Assembly: GCA_027338645.1 (NCBI GenBank)
Contig: DAHWSH010000002.1
Location: forward strand, 62,001 to 126,000
Source of the DNA: JAJZIH01 sp021785265
Lineage (GTDB): Bacteria; Pseudomonadota; Gammaproteobacteria; JAKAQQ01
Length of the DNA: 64,000 nucleotides
Direction: 5' to 3'
In this document: positions 46,713 to 55,300 of the stretch, piece by piece
How the letters are laid out: every line of letters begins with the position of its first letter
How positions within the stretch are numbered: the stretch's first letter is position 1
The notes under the pieces: generated by a model
What the model saw: only the letters and a program-made list of their open reading frames with translations
What the model was told of the DNA's origin: nothing
Databases searched by the model: none
Translations under genes and position numbers: made by a program

Positions 46713-47311
46713 AACAATCCGGGCTCACCCTCCTTCCACTCCTCGTGTTCCTTTCCCTGGGCACGGCCCGAGCCATCCCTCCCGACTGGCAGGCCATCCT
46801 CAAGGCATTCACGCAGAAAACGCGGTCTGCCGTGGCTTATCGGGAAACCGAACATGTGGGACTGCTCTATGGGAAGCTCAGGGCGAGCGGACTCTGGTGC
46901 TACCGGCATCCGGACCATCTGACCGACATCATGCTCTCCCCCGTCCGGAAACGCTACGGAATGAACCGGAAGGAAGCCTGGAGCATCAACGCGCGGGGAC
47001 AGCGGCAGACGATTGCCCTCACGCTCGTTCCCGAACTCCGGATACTCGCCCAAACCCTTGAGTCGCTTCTCTCCGGGCATGACCGTGGGCTTCATCGGCT
47101 CTTCCACGAGGCCTATCGGGTCAGGACACCGGACTGGATCCTCGAGCTCACTCCACGCTCAGACGCGGGAACCCGCAGCATCCGATCCCTCGGGCTCCAG
47201 GGCCGGGGAGCAACCCTCTACCATCTGACCATCCACTACCGGAACGGGGATTGGGCACACTATCGGCTGACTCCGGTTCCCTGGCGCCTATGTCAAAACG
47301 AAGGGTCCTGA
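46709..47311 (+). CDS. LolA-like periplasmic carrier protein
   Basis: A 200-residue protein with a signal peptide (residues 1-21, ending ARA). The mature part has the LolA-like pattern of strands: FTQKTRSAVAYRETEHVGLLYGK-type start, ASGLWCYRHPDHL and RILAQTLESLLSGH. It belongs with the LolA-related proteins found beside MMPL exporters in APE clusters, where it is thought to ferry product to the outer membrane. GTG 46709 overlaps the upstream stop; its 3' end overlaps the exporter gene by 22 bases. Confidence 0.75.
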   Translation: MKQSGLTLLPLLVFLSLGTARAIPPDWQAILKAFTQKTRSAVAYRETEHVGLLYGKLRASGLWCYRHPDHLTDIMLSPVRKRYGMNRKEAWSINARGQRQTIALTLVPELRILAQTLESLLSGHDRGLHRLFHEAYRVRTPDWILELTPRSDAGTRSIRSLGLQGRGATLYHLTIHYRNGDWAHYRLTPVPWRLCQNEGS

Positions 47312-49590
47312 TTTTTGGCGGGGGTCTCCTGCTGCTTCTGGGTCTCCTGCTCGACCATCCTCACCCGGTCAATCGCCTGAGCGGCTTTCTGCCTGAAGCA
47401 TCCGGATCCCGGGCCCGGCTGATCCTGAGCCAGGTCAAGCATGGCCTGGATAACCACATGATTCTCATCGGGCTCGAAGGTGCACCGGCCGACCGGCTGA
47501 TCCAGGCTTCCCGCCAGTTACAAGGTACGCTGTCGCGCAATCCGGACTTTGCCGCAGTGCTCGACCATTCGCCCTCGCCCTCGGCCCTTTCCCCGTCCTC
47601 ACTGCAGCACGAGATTCTTTTCCGCTATCGCTATCTGCTGGTTCATGCACCCGGGGGAGCAGCGCCCTGGTCGAGCACCAGCCTCCACCACGCGTTCCTT
47701 GAGGACTGGGGAACCCTCGCCGGACCCGCCGGGCCTGCCGCGCTGAACCTGTTGCGTCAGGATCCGACGGGTGCCTGGACCGACTGGCTGCGAGAGATCA
47801 CGCTCCTGCCGGAGCCACCCGAACGCCATGGCGTCTGGTTCGTGAACCATCCACCCACAGCCCTTCTCGCCGCCGTGCTTGTGCATTCCGGTTGGGATCT
47901 CGCCCACGATAACCAGGCGCTCCGGACCATCCAGTCCGAAACCCGCCGTGCCGGACTCAGCCTGGCCCAGCTCCGGATCGGTGGCGTCGCCCCGATTGCG
48001 ACCGCCCTGTCACGACGGATCCGGACACGGATGACCTGGCTCGCACTCACGAGCACTCTCCTGCTCATGGTCGGCCTCGGTTTTCTCTTCCGGAGCCTCA
48101 AGACCGCGCTCCTCCTGTTTGCCATTCCAGCGATGGCCGTGGCCTCTGCCCTCTTGGCCGCCGGATGGATCTTCGGGACTCTGAATGCGCTGTCACTGGC
48201 CTGCGCCGGGATGGTCATCGGGATGGTGGTTGACCATCCACTCTATTTCTGGACACACGCCCACGTCCACCCGGAATCCCTGACTGAGCATCGCCGGACC
48301 GTCCTCATCGCCGCTACCGCATCCGGCGTGGGATATCTGGGATTCCTGTCGGCCGGGATCCCTGACCTGGTCCAGATCGGTGCCCTGGGTGCCATCGGAC
48401 TGATCGGCGGTGGACTGATCACGGTCGCCTTGGGCCCAGTCTCCATCCGGACGTTCCGCCGGGGCCGATCGAAGACCGGGGACCGGACTTTCCACCCTCG
48501 CCCGGCTTTTGCCATGATCCTAGCCCTCTTGACCGTCATCCTGTTCCTCGCCCATCCGCTCCAGTGGCAAACCGGATCGGCTACCCAATCCGGTCTCCCC
48601 AGACGCTTGATGCGAACGACACGCGAGCTGCGCCGGGCCATGGGGACTCAGCAGATCAGCCATTATCTCGTCGTGACGGGAGCCCATCTGCAGACCACGC
48701 TCGATCGCACCCAGGAGCTTCAGCAACTACTGGACCGGGAGCGGTTACGGGGAGCGAAGCTCCGTTTTCTCACGGTCACCCGCTTCCTGCCTCCCCGATC
48801 GGTACAGATCCATCGTGAGCGGGCGATTCCAGCCCCCGGTGCGCTCCGCCGGCGCCTCGGAAAAGCCCTCTTGGGCATGCCCTTCACTCCGAGCTTCTTT
48901 TCACCCTTCACCCAGTCGCTCGACCGGAGCCGAACGCTTCCCGTGCTCGGGCTATCGAGATTGCTGAAAACCCGGTGGCGCTTTCTCATTCAGAGCGAAC
49001 TGATGCATCTCGGGCAGCGCTGGATTTCCTGGATCCCGCTGCGGGCTCCGGGCAGAGACCCGGGACTCAACCACCTCCTGGAAAAACACCCGATTCCGCA
49101 TCTTCACCGGATCCTGTTGTCTCGTGCCCTGTCGCACCTGCGGCAAGTTTTGGCCTTCCGCCTCGTGGAAATCGGATTCGCCGTGCTGGGTGCCGTGATC
49201 CTGTTTCTGGGCGCCCTCACCCGATCGGCCAGGCATACGTTGCGTCTCGTCGCCACCCCGGCGCTTGGCGTCTCGGCAACTCTGGCATTCCTGAATAGCG
49301 CGGGAATCCATCCCAACCTTGACGTGCTGATCGGTCTCTTTCTCGTTTTCGGTCTCGGCCTCGATTACAGTATCTTTCTTTCGGTCCCGAGGACCCCGGT
49401 CGTGCACCCGACACGAGACGTCATCCTGGTCAGCATGCTCATCGTTCTGGCGGTGTTTCTCCCACTGGTCCTGAGCGGCGTTCCACTGCTTGAGACCATT
49501 GGACTGACCGTCTGTCTGGGCGTCCTCATCGACACGGCTCTCGCTTTTTCACTCGCCACCCGTCCGGCATCACGACAGAGCCCCTCCTGA
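47290..49590 (+). CDS. MMPL/RND-family lipid exporter
   Basis: A 766-residue inner-membrane transporter with an internal duplication: one N-terminal helix, a periplasmic domain, a helix bundle containing GMVIGMVVDHPLYFW, a second periplasmic domain, and a second bundle containing FGLGLDYSIFL. Only the second repeat keeps the canonical GLGLDY proton-relay motif; the first has VVDHPLYF. The family exports lipids or pigments by proton motive force, in APE clusters the aryl polyene. KS gene follows after 2 bases. Confidence 0.85.
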   Translation: MSKRRVLIFGGGLLLLLGLLLDHPHPVNRLSGFLPEASGSRARLILSQVKHGLDNHMILIGLEGAPADRLIQASRQLQGTLSRNPDFAAVLDHSPSPSALSPSSLQHEILFRYRYLLVHAPGGAAPWSSTSLHHAFLEDWGTLAGPAGPAALNLLRQDPTGAWTDWLREITLLPEPPERHGVWFVNHPPTALLAAVLVHSGWDLAHDNQALRTIQSETRRAGLSLAQLRIGGVAPIATALSRRIRTRMTWLALTSTLLLMVGLGFLFRSLKTALLLFAIPAMAVASALLAAGWIFGTLNALSLACAGMVIGMVVDHPLYFWTHAHVHPESLTEHRRTVLIAATASGVGYLGFLSAGIPDLVQIGALGAIGLIGGGLITVALGPVSIRTFRRGRSKTGDRTFHPRPAFAMILALLTVILFLAHPLQWQTGSATQSGLPRRLMRTTRELRRAMGTQQISHYLVVTGAHLQTTLDRTQELQQLLDRERLRGAKLRFLTVTRFLPPRSVQIHRERAIPAPGALRRRLGKALLGMPFTPSFFSPFTQSLDRSRTLPVLGLSRLLKTRWRFLIQSELMHLGQRWISWIPLRAPGRDPGLNHLLEKHPIPHLHRILLSRALSHLRQVLAFRLVEIGFAVLGAVILFLGALTRSARHTLRLVATPALGVSATLAFLNSAGIHPNLDVLIGLFLVFGLGLDYSIFLSVPRTPVVHPTRDVILVSMLIVLAVFLPLVLSGVPLLETIGLTVCLGVLIDTALAFSLATRPASRQSPS

Positions 49591-49592
49591 TC

Positions 49593-50753
49593 ATGCTGTA
49601 CATCCACACCTTTTCGGCAACAGCCAGTTGTGGCCGGGGTTGCCGGGAACTCCAGCAGGCGCTCTTCGAAGGCCGGTCGGGCCTGAGCCCCTGGCCCGGT
49701 CCCCTCCCCACCTATGTCGGGACGGTTGCCGGACTCGACGCGGTCCGCCTGCCGGTGGAATTGCAGGCATTCGACTGCCGGAATAACCGCCTCGCCGAAC
49801 AGGCAGTCAGGACCGATCAATTTGAATCCGCCGTTGAGGCTGCCGTCAACCGGTTCGGGCCATCGCGGATCGGATTGATCGTGGGCACGAGCTCTTCAGG
49901 GATCGCGAGCCTCGAAGAGGCCTATTGCCGGAAACGCACCACACCCTTTGGTTCCTCGGACCGGCTCGGGAAGACCTTCGAACTTCATGCCACCACCGAC
50001 TATCTCCAGAAGCGCCTGCGCATCTCAGGCCCTGCCCTCACCGTTTCCTCAGCCTGTTCATCCAGCGCCCAGTCCCTCGTGCTGGCCCATCAGTGGATAG
50101 AACGGAAATGGATCGACGCAGCGGTGGTGGCCGGGATCGAAAGTTTATGCATGACTGCTCTTTTCGGCTTTCGCGCGCTCAACCTCATCGCACCGACCCC
50201 CTGTCGTCCCTTCGACCGCAACCGGGCGGGGATCAATCTGGGCGAGGCGGCTGCGTTGATGCTGGTCTCAAACCAGCCCGGCCCCTGGCGCCTGGCGGGT
50301 TACGGGGAAAGCTCGGACGCCTATCACATCACGGCGCCCCATCCAGATGGGGAAGGAGCCCGCCTGGCCATGTCTCGTGCTCTGATCCTGGCGGGGATCC
50401 GCCCGTCAGACATCGGCTACATCCATGCCCATGGAACGGGAACACGGCTCAATGACGTGTCAGAGGATCGGGCCATCAGCCGTCTTTTTCCACCGGAAAT
50501 CCCCGTCAGCTCGACCAAGGGCTGGACCGGCCACACCCTGGGTGCAGCCGGCATGATGGGCGCACTCATCTCCCTCCTGACCCTGGAAAGTGGTCTTTTG
50601 CCCCGAACACTGAATACCGAGGAACGCGATCCCTGCCTGAAGAGCCGGATCCTTCTGGAATCCGAACGCACCCGACCGCATTACATCCTGTCCAACGCGT
50701 TCGGCTTCGGTGGCAACAACTGTGCGCTCATCCTGGCTGGAGCCGACGCATGA
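49593..50753 (+). CDS. Beta-ketoacyl-ACP synthase
   Basis: A 386-residue condensing enzyme of the FabF/KS-II fold. The catalytic triad is complete: C155 in SSACSSSAQ, H280 in HAHGTGT and H314 with K309 in TKGWTGHTLGAAG; NAFGFGGNNCAL closes the fold. It would extend the ACP-bound chain by decarboxylative condensation, probably with the chain-length-factor partner encoded next. Start ATG 49593 lies 2 bases past the exporter stop and its own stop shares ATGA with the next gene. Confidence 0.9.
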   Translation: MLYIHTFSATASCGRGCRELQQALFEGRSGLSPWPGPLPTYVGTVAGLDAVRLPVELQAFDCRNNRLAEQAVRTDQFESAVEAAVNRFGPSRIGLIVGTSSSGIASLEEAYCRKRTTPFGSSDRLGKTFELHATTDYLQKRLRISGPALTVSSACSSSAQSLVLAHQWIERKWIDAAVVAGIESLCMTALFGFRALNLIAPTPCRPFDRNRAGINLGEAAALMLVSNQPGPWRLAGYGESSDAYHITAPHPDGEGARLAMSRALILAGIRPSDIGYIHAHGTGTRLNDVSEDRAISRLFPPEIPVSSTKGWTGHTLGAAGMMGALISLLTLESGLLPRTLNTEERDPCLKSRILLESERTRPHYILSNAFGFGGNNCALILAGADA

Positions 50754-51520
50754 AAGAGAGCGTCCGGCTTTCGGGTTGGGGATCCGTCACGGATTGCGGG
50801 AGCCCCGATCAGCGGATGGCGGGCCCGGGGGTCGATGAACCTGAGATTTTCACCCACGCGGGGCTGCGTCATGCCACCCAGGCTGCCCGCCTGTGTGGAC
50901 TGGCAGCCGAGCAGGCCCGCGAGGGCGCCGGCTACCCTCCCGAGACACTGGCCTGTGTTTTTTCCTCGGCACTCGGTGAACTGGAGATCACCGACCAGAT
51001 CTGCAGCACTCTCGCGGAACAGCCCTTGGCACTATCCCCGGTTCTGTTCCACAACTCCGTTCACAATGCGGCCTCGGGCTATTGGGCCATCGCGGCGCAA
51101 TCCCGAAACCCCTGTCGTGCCGTCGCTGCGGGGCCTTTTTCCTACGCCATGGGTTTGCTCACCGCCCTCGGGCAAGTCCAGGCCGAACCCGGAACGCCCG
51201 TGCTCTATGTTTATTATGAGATGACGGTCCCGGATCGCTTCCGGCTTGTTTACGGATCCCCTCCGGCCCGGGCGACCGCCTTCATCCTGGCTTCAGCGGA
51301 GTCGGCCGGTCCGGGATCCGGCCCCGGTCCGCTTCTCGTCTTTGAGATCGCACCGTGCGGCACACGCAAACCCAGAGATCCGGCTACCCCCGGGCGACCG
51401 GATCCGTTGCCGGGGACCGGCCGTGTCGAAGCGCTCACCTTCTTGAATGGTACGTTTCCACTTTCGGAAGAGCACGACCTCAGCCTTGCGCTGTCCCCCT
51501 GCGGATCGTCCCCCGCATGA
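50750..51520 (+). CDS. Ketosynthase-like chain-length factor
   Basis: A 256-residue protein of the ketoacyl-synthase N-terminal-like type (Ketoacyl-synt_2). LSPVLFHNSVHNAASGYWAI is the family block; no catalytic Cys or HGTGT follows, so it is inactive alone. In APE systems such proteins pair with the ketosynthase as a chain-length factor. The C-terminal 50 residues are Pro/Gly-rich and poorly conserved. It shares ATGA with both neighbours. Confidence 0.8.
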   Translation: MKESVRLSGWGSVTDCGSPDQRMAGPGVDEPEIFTHAGLRHATQAARLCGLAAEQAREGAGYPPETLACVFSSALGELEITDQICSTLAEQPLALSPVLFHNSVHNAASGYWAIAAQSRNPCRAVAAGPFSYAMGLLTALGQVQAEPGTPVLYVYYEMTVPDRFRLVYGSPPARATAFILASAESAGPGSGPGPLLVFEIAPCGTRKPRDPATPGRPDPLPGTGRVEALTFLNGTFPLSEEHDLSLALSPCGSSPA

Positions 51521-52539
51521 GGAAAAATGACCCCGTCGCGGAGATACCGGGCTCCACCGACCCCACGGTTTTAGTGCTTGTCCCGGCACTGGACGAGAGC
51601 CGGACCTTGGCCTCTCTCTTGGATTGGATTTCCGTTTTGGGTTATCCCTGTCTCGTGGTCGACGACGGATCCCGGGACGGCTCCTCGGAAATCGCGCTGG
51701 CGCACGGAGCCCAGTTAATCCGGCACAGCCGCCGGCTGGGAAAGGGAGCCGCACTCCTGACCGGATTCCAGTTCGCCCGCCAGCAGGGCTATCGATGGGT
51801 GGTCACTCTGGACGGAGACGGCCAGCATGATCCGGCGGAAATCCCGCGCCTCATGGAGGTCGCGATCCATAGCCCCCGCGCCCTGATCCTCGGGATGCGG
51901 GGGAAGAGCTCGGCCCCGTGGATCCGCGCGGGGGCCAACCGGGTCGCCGACTTCTTCATTTCACGACTGGCCGCCCTCCCGCTCCAGGATACGCAATCGG
52001 GTTTCCGGGTTTATCCGGCAGAAGCCGTTTCCGCCATCACGGACCACCCCCCCCATGGCCGTGGTTTCTCCTTTGAGAGTGCGATCCTGATCTCACTCGG
52101 ACGGCTCGGAATCCCCATGGTTGGGGCCCCCGTATCCGGGAACTATCCCCGAGGCGCCCGGCCGAGCCACTTTCGTCCCGTCCGGGACAGCCTCGCCATC
52201 AGCCTGACCCTTATGAGCCGCTTCCGGTTTTTCACCCGACCGCCGAGCCGGCAACCGGCCAACCCGGGAGCCATGAAACCGAAACAGGACCCATTGCCTG
52301 CCGAGGGTGGAGAGCATCACATGCACCGGTCGCGCCGGGGATATTGGTCTCTCCTGCTCCTCATCCCCATCCTGGCCAGCCTGTGGATTCCGGTGTTCAA
52401 CCACCGGAACCCCACCCTCTGGGGGATTCCCTTCTTCTATACCTACCTGCTTGCCTGGATTCCCCTGTCCGGGCTCTTCAATGGGCTCGTGGGCTACCTG
52501 ACCCGGAAACCGCGATCCCGGCGGAAAGATTCACCGTGA
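51517..52539 (+). CDS. GT2 glycosyltransferase fused to a DUF3311 domain
   Basis: A 340-residue frame with two parts. Residues 1-250 are a family 2 glycosyltransferase: LVPALDES, VVDDGSRDG at 48-55 and TLDGDGQHDP at 98-106 bind the nucleotide sugar. Residues 269-340 have two membrane helices and match DUF3311, a small protein normally encoded separately before sodium:solute symporters. An internal ATG at 52321 with GGAGAG six bases upstream could start DUF3311 alone. Thus one message may yield both a fusion and a free subunit. Overlaps: ATGA upstream, GTGA downstream. Confidence 0.8.
   Translation: MRKNDPVAEIPGSTDPTVLVLVPALDESRTLASLLDWISVLGYPCLVVDDGSRDGSSEIALAHGAQLIRHSRRLGKGAALLTGFQFARQQGYRWVVTLDGDGQHDPAEIPRLMEVAIHSPRALILGMRGKSSAPWIRAGANRVADFFISRLAALPLQDTQSGFRVYPAEAVSAITDHPPHGRGFSFESAILISLGRLGIPMVGAPVSGNYPRGARPSHFRPVRDSLAISLTLMSRFRFFTRPPSRQPANPGAMKPKQDPLPAEGGEHHMHRSRRGYWSLLLLIPILASLWIPVFNHRNPTLWGIPFFYTYLLAWIPLSGLFNGLVGYLTRKPRSRRKDSP
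52309..52323 (+). promoter_or_regulatory. Internal ribosome binding site and start for the DUF3311 part
   Basis: GGAGAG (52309-52314) is separated by six bases from ATG 52321 inside the glycosyltransferase frame. Spacing is optimal. It would start a 72-residue DUF3311 protein in the same frame. Confidence 0.5.
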
Positions 52540-54095
52540 AACTGGCACCGCTTCCGCTCCTCATCTTCATCGGCCTGTTTGCCCTGGTCACCGTTCTGGG
52601 TTTCCTGGCCACGCGTTGGAGAGCCGCCCCCCTGAACCGGCTCGAGGAATGGGGCTTGGCCGGCCGCCGTCTCGGAGGGTGGCTGACCTGGTTTCTGCTT
52701 GGCGGAGATCTCTACACGGCCTATACCTTCATCGCCGTCCCCGCATTGATCTTCGGGACCGGTGCGCTCGGTTACTTCGCCCTCCCCTATACCATCATTG
52801 CCTTTCCCCTCGCCTTAATCGCCCTGCCCCGGCTCTGGCAAGTGAGCCGTCGCCAGGGCTATGTGACGACAGCAGATTTCGTGCAAGGGCGCTACGGCAG
52901 CCGTACCCTCACTCTGCTCGTCGCCCTGACTGGTATTCTCGCGACCCTGCCCTATATCGCCCTCCAGTTGATCGGGCTCGAGGTCGTCCTGGCCGCCCTG
53001 GGCTTTCCCCTGCATGGACCCTGGGCCGATTTTCCATTGATCGTCGCCTTCGGATTCCTGGCGGCCTACACCTTCACGAGCGGCCTCCGGGCCCCCGCAT
53101 TGATCGCCATCATCAAGGACGCCCTCATTTACATCACGGCACTGGCCTGTATCGTGATCATTCCGCTGCACCTCGGAGGCTACGGAAAAATCTTCGCGGC
53201 GGTCCCTCCCGACCGCTTGCTTCTGGCGACCCCCACGGCCGATTCTCTGGGTCCGGACAGCGCGTTCATCACGCTCGCCTTGGGATCCGCATTGGCACTC
53301 TTTCTCTACCCCCATGCCACCACCGGGGTTCTGGCCGCGGAAAACCCCGGCGTCATCCGCCGCAACATGACGTACCTGCCGGCTTACAGCTTCATTCTCG
53401 GCTTGCTCAGCTTTCTCGGCTTCATGGCCATGGCCGACCGGAGAGCACTCAGCACGGCGGCCTTCGCCCCGGCGTTTCACCGCTACGGCACGAACTTTGC
53501 CGTCCCGGCCCTCCTGCTCACCAATTTCCCACCCTGGTTCGCCGCCGTGGCCTTGGCCGCCATTGCCATCGGCGCACTGGTCCCGGCAGCCATCATGTCG
53601 ATTGCCGCCGCCAACCTCTTCACGCGAAACCTCTACCGGCCCTTCGTCAATCCGGGTGCCACTCCCGCCACCGAAGCCCGGGTCGCGAAATGGAGCTCGC
53701 TTCTGATCAAGACCGGAGCCCTGTTCTTTGTCCTCACCATCCCGTTCCACTATGCCATTGACTTCCAGCTGCTGGGCGGGATCTGGATCATCCAACTCCT
53801 TCCCAGCGTCGCCGCCGGACTTTACACCGGCTGGTTCCACCGCTGGGCCCTGATCGCGGGATGGGGGCTCGGCATGGTTGCCGGAACCGGCCTCATGATG
53901 GTCAACCACTTCACCAGCGCCGTGACGATCCTGCATTGGGGACGGGAGTCCATCCCGGTTTACATTGCCGTCGTGGCCGTCCTCCTCAACTTCTTTGTCT
54001 CCATCGTGGGAACCCTCCTGTTGTCCATCTGGCCCGCGACCCGAGGAGTGGACCAGACCACTTCCGTCGACTACGACACGGGCTCCGCGATCTGA
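52536..54095 (+). CDS. Sodium:solute symporter (MctP-like)
   Basis: A 519-residue membrane protein of the SSS family with about 13 helices. LNRLEEWGLAGRRLGGWLTWF and GGDLYTAYTF are the N-terminal signature; YVTTADFVQGRYGSRTL and ALVPAAIMSIAAANLFTRN are further SSS blocks around the sodium sites. Together with a DUF3311 partner it resembles the monocarboxylate permease MctP, so pyruvate, acetate or lactate are possible substrates. GTG 52536 overlaps the previous stop (GTGA), which ties it to the APE-like operon translationally. Confidence 0.88.
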   Translation: MKLAPLPLLIFIGLFALVTVLGFLATRWRAAPLNRLEEWGLAGRRLGGWLTWFLLGGDLYTAYTFIAVPALIFGTGALGYFALPYTIIAFPLALIALPRLWQVSRRQGYVTTADFVQGRYGSRTLTLLVALTGILATLPYIALQLIGLEVVLAALGFPLHGPWADFPLIVAFGFLAAYTFTSGLRAPALIAIIKDALIYITALACIVIIPLHLGGYGKIFAAVPPDRLLLATPTADSLGPDSAFITLALGSALALFLYPHATTGVLAAENPGVIRRNMTYLPAYSFILGLLSFLGFMAMADRRALSTAAFAPAFHRYGTNFAVPALLLTNFPPWFAAVALAAIAIGALVPAAIMSIAAANLFTRNLYRPFVNPGATPATEARVAKWSSLLIKTGALFFVLTIPFHYAIDFQLLGGIWIIQLLPSVAAGLYTGWFHRWALIAGWGLGMVAGTGLMMVNHFTSAVTILHWGRESIPVYIAVVAVLLNFFVSIVGTLLLSIWPATRGVDQTTSVDYDTGSAI

Positions 54096-54125
54096 CCGGC
54101 TGCCCCCCCCCGGCCGGGGCCCGCG

Positions 54126-55190
54126 CTATTTCCCGCGCCGGTAGGGCGGGGGCCAGTCGATTTCGACCCCCAGTTGACGGGCCGCCGCAAGCGGCCAATA
54201 CGGATCCCGCAGCTCGGCCCGGGCCAGGAAAACCACGTCGGCCTGCCCTGTCTTGAGGAGATGTTCCGCCTGGACGGGTTCCGTGATGAGTCCGACGGCT
54301 CCCGTGAGTATCCCGGCCTCACGTCGGATTGCCTCTGCAAAGACCGTCTGGTAACCAGGACCCAGAGGAATTTCCGCCCGTGGGACGTTGCCCCCACTCG
54401 AGCAGTCGATCAGGTCCACACCCACCCGCTTGAGTTCACGCGCCAGTGTGATGGAGGAGGCGAGATCCCAACCGCCCGGCACCCAGTCGGTCACTGAGAG
54501 TCGGGCCAGAAGCGGATGGGAGGACGGCCAGACCGCCCGGACGGCCTCGACTATTTCAAGCGGGAAACGCATACGGTTTTCCAGCGAACCCCCATAGTCA
54601 TCCTTTCGGTGATTGCTGAGTGGTGAAAGAAACTCATGGCCCAGGTAGCCGTGGGCGAAATGCAGTTCGACCGCCCCGAAACCGGCCTGGAGGGCACGGC
54701 CTGCGGCCTCGGCAAAGGCACGGACGATCTTTCGGATCCCTTCCGGATCAAGCTCGTGGGGTGTGGGATAGCCGGCATCGAAGGGTAGCGGGGAAGGGGC
54801 GAAGACGGGCCAACCCCCGCCCTCGGAATCCAGGGGCTGTCCCCCGAGCCAGGGTATGCCGGTCGAGGCCTTGCGTCCGGCATGGGCCAGCTGGATGGCG
54901 GGAACCGCACCCTGTTCACGGATGAATGCGGCGATCGGTGCCCAGGCGTCACGCTGGGCGTCGTTCCAAAGCCCGGTATCCCCGGGAGAGATGCGTCCCT
55001 CCGGGCAGACGGCCGTGGCCTCCGTCGAGACGAGGCCGGCTCCTCCCACGGCTCGGGATCCCAGATGCACGAGATGCCAGGTCTGGGCCAGCCCCTCCCG
55101 TGCCGAATACTGGCACATGGGAGAGACAAAGATCCGGTTCCGGAAATCCGCTTCCCGGATCTTCAAGGGAGAGAAGAGATGGGTGGGCAT
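54126..55190 (-). CDS. NADH:flavin oxidoreductase, YqjM-like old yellow enzyme
   Basis: A 354-residue FMN enzyme. RIFVSPMCQYSA carries the Cys-Tyr pair of the YqjM class, GAVPAIQLAHAGRKAS is the FMN and His region, VELHFAHGYLGHEFLSPLSNHR holds the catalytic Tyr-like area and DVVFLARAELRDPYW the phosphate site. It reduces activated alkenes such as enones or nitroesters with NAD(P)H. It is convergent with the symporter; the 30-base gap holds CCCCGGCCGGGG, a self-complementary GC block. Confidence 0.92.
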   Translation of the reverse strand: MPTHLFSPLKIREADFRNRIFVSPMCQYSAREGLAQTWHLVHLGSRAVGGAGLVSTEATAVCPEGRISPGDTGLWNDAQRDAWAPIAAFIREQGAVPAIQLAHAGRKASTGIPWLGGQPLDSEGGGWPVFAPSPLPFDAGYPTPHELDPEGIRKIVRAFAEAAGRALQAGFGAVELHFAHGYLGHEFLSPLSNHRKDDYGGSLENRMRFPLEIVEAVRAVWPSSHPLLARLSVTDWVPGGWDLASSITLARELKRVGVDLIDCSSGGNVPRAEIPLGPGYQTVFAEAIRREAGILTGAVGLITEPVQAEHLLKTGQADVVFLARAELRDPYWPLAAARQLGVEIDWPPPYRRGK

Positions 55191-55251
55191 GCATTTTCTC
55201 CAGGGCAGAAAACGGAAGCAATTCGTGCGAAAAACACGCCTGCAAAGGAAA

Positions 55252-55279
55252 CCGGCCGGGGGTCCAGACCCGGGGCCGG
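55252..55279 (-). terminator. Imperfect GC-rich hairpin after pdxH
   Basis: CCGGCC and GGTC on one side pair with GACC and GGCCGG on the other across a CA loop, with a few mismatches. On the pdxH strand it is followed by only three T, so function as an intrinsic terminator is possible but weakly supported. Confidence 0.35.
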
Positions 55280-55300
55280 CACTGGATCATTAGGCGGGGG

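Noticed and set aside
54096..54125. GC-rich block CCCCGGCCGGGG as a terminator
   Set aside because: Self-complementary but without loop or T run; the convergent gap is only 30 bases, so function cannot be claimed.
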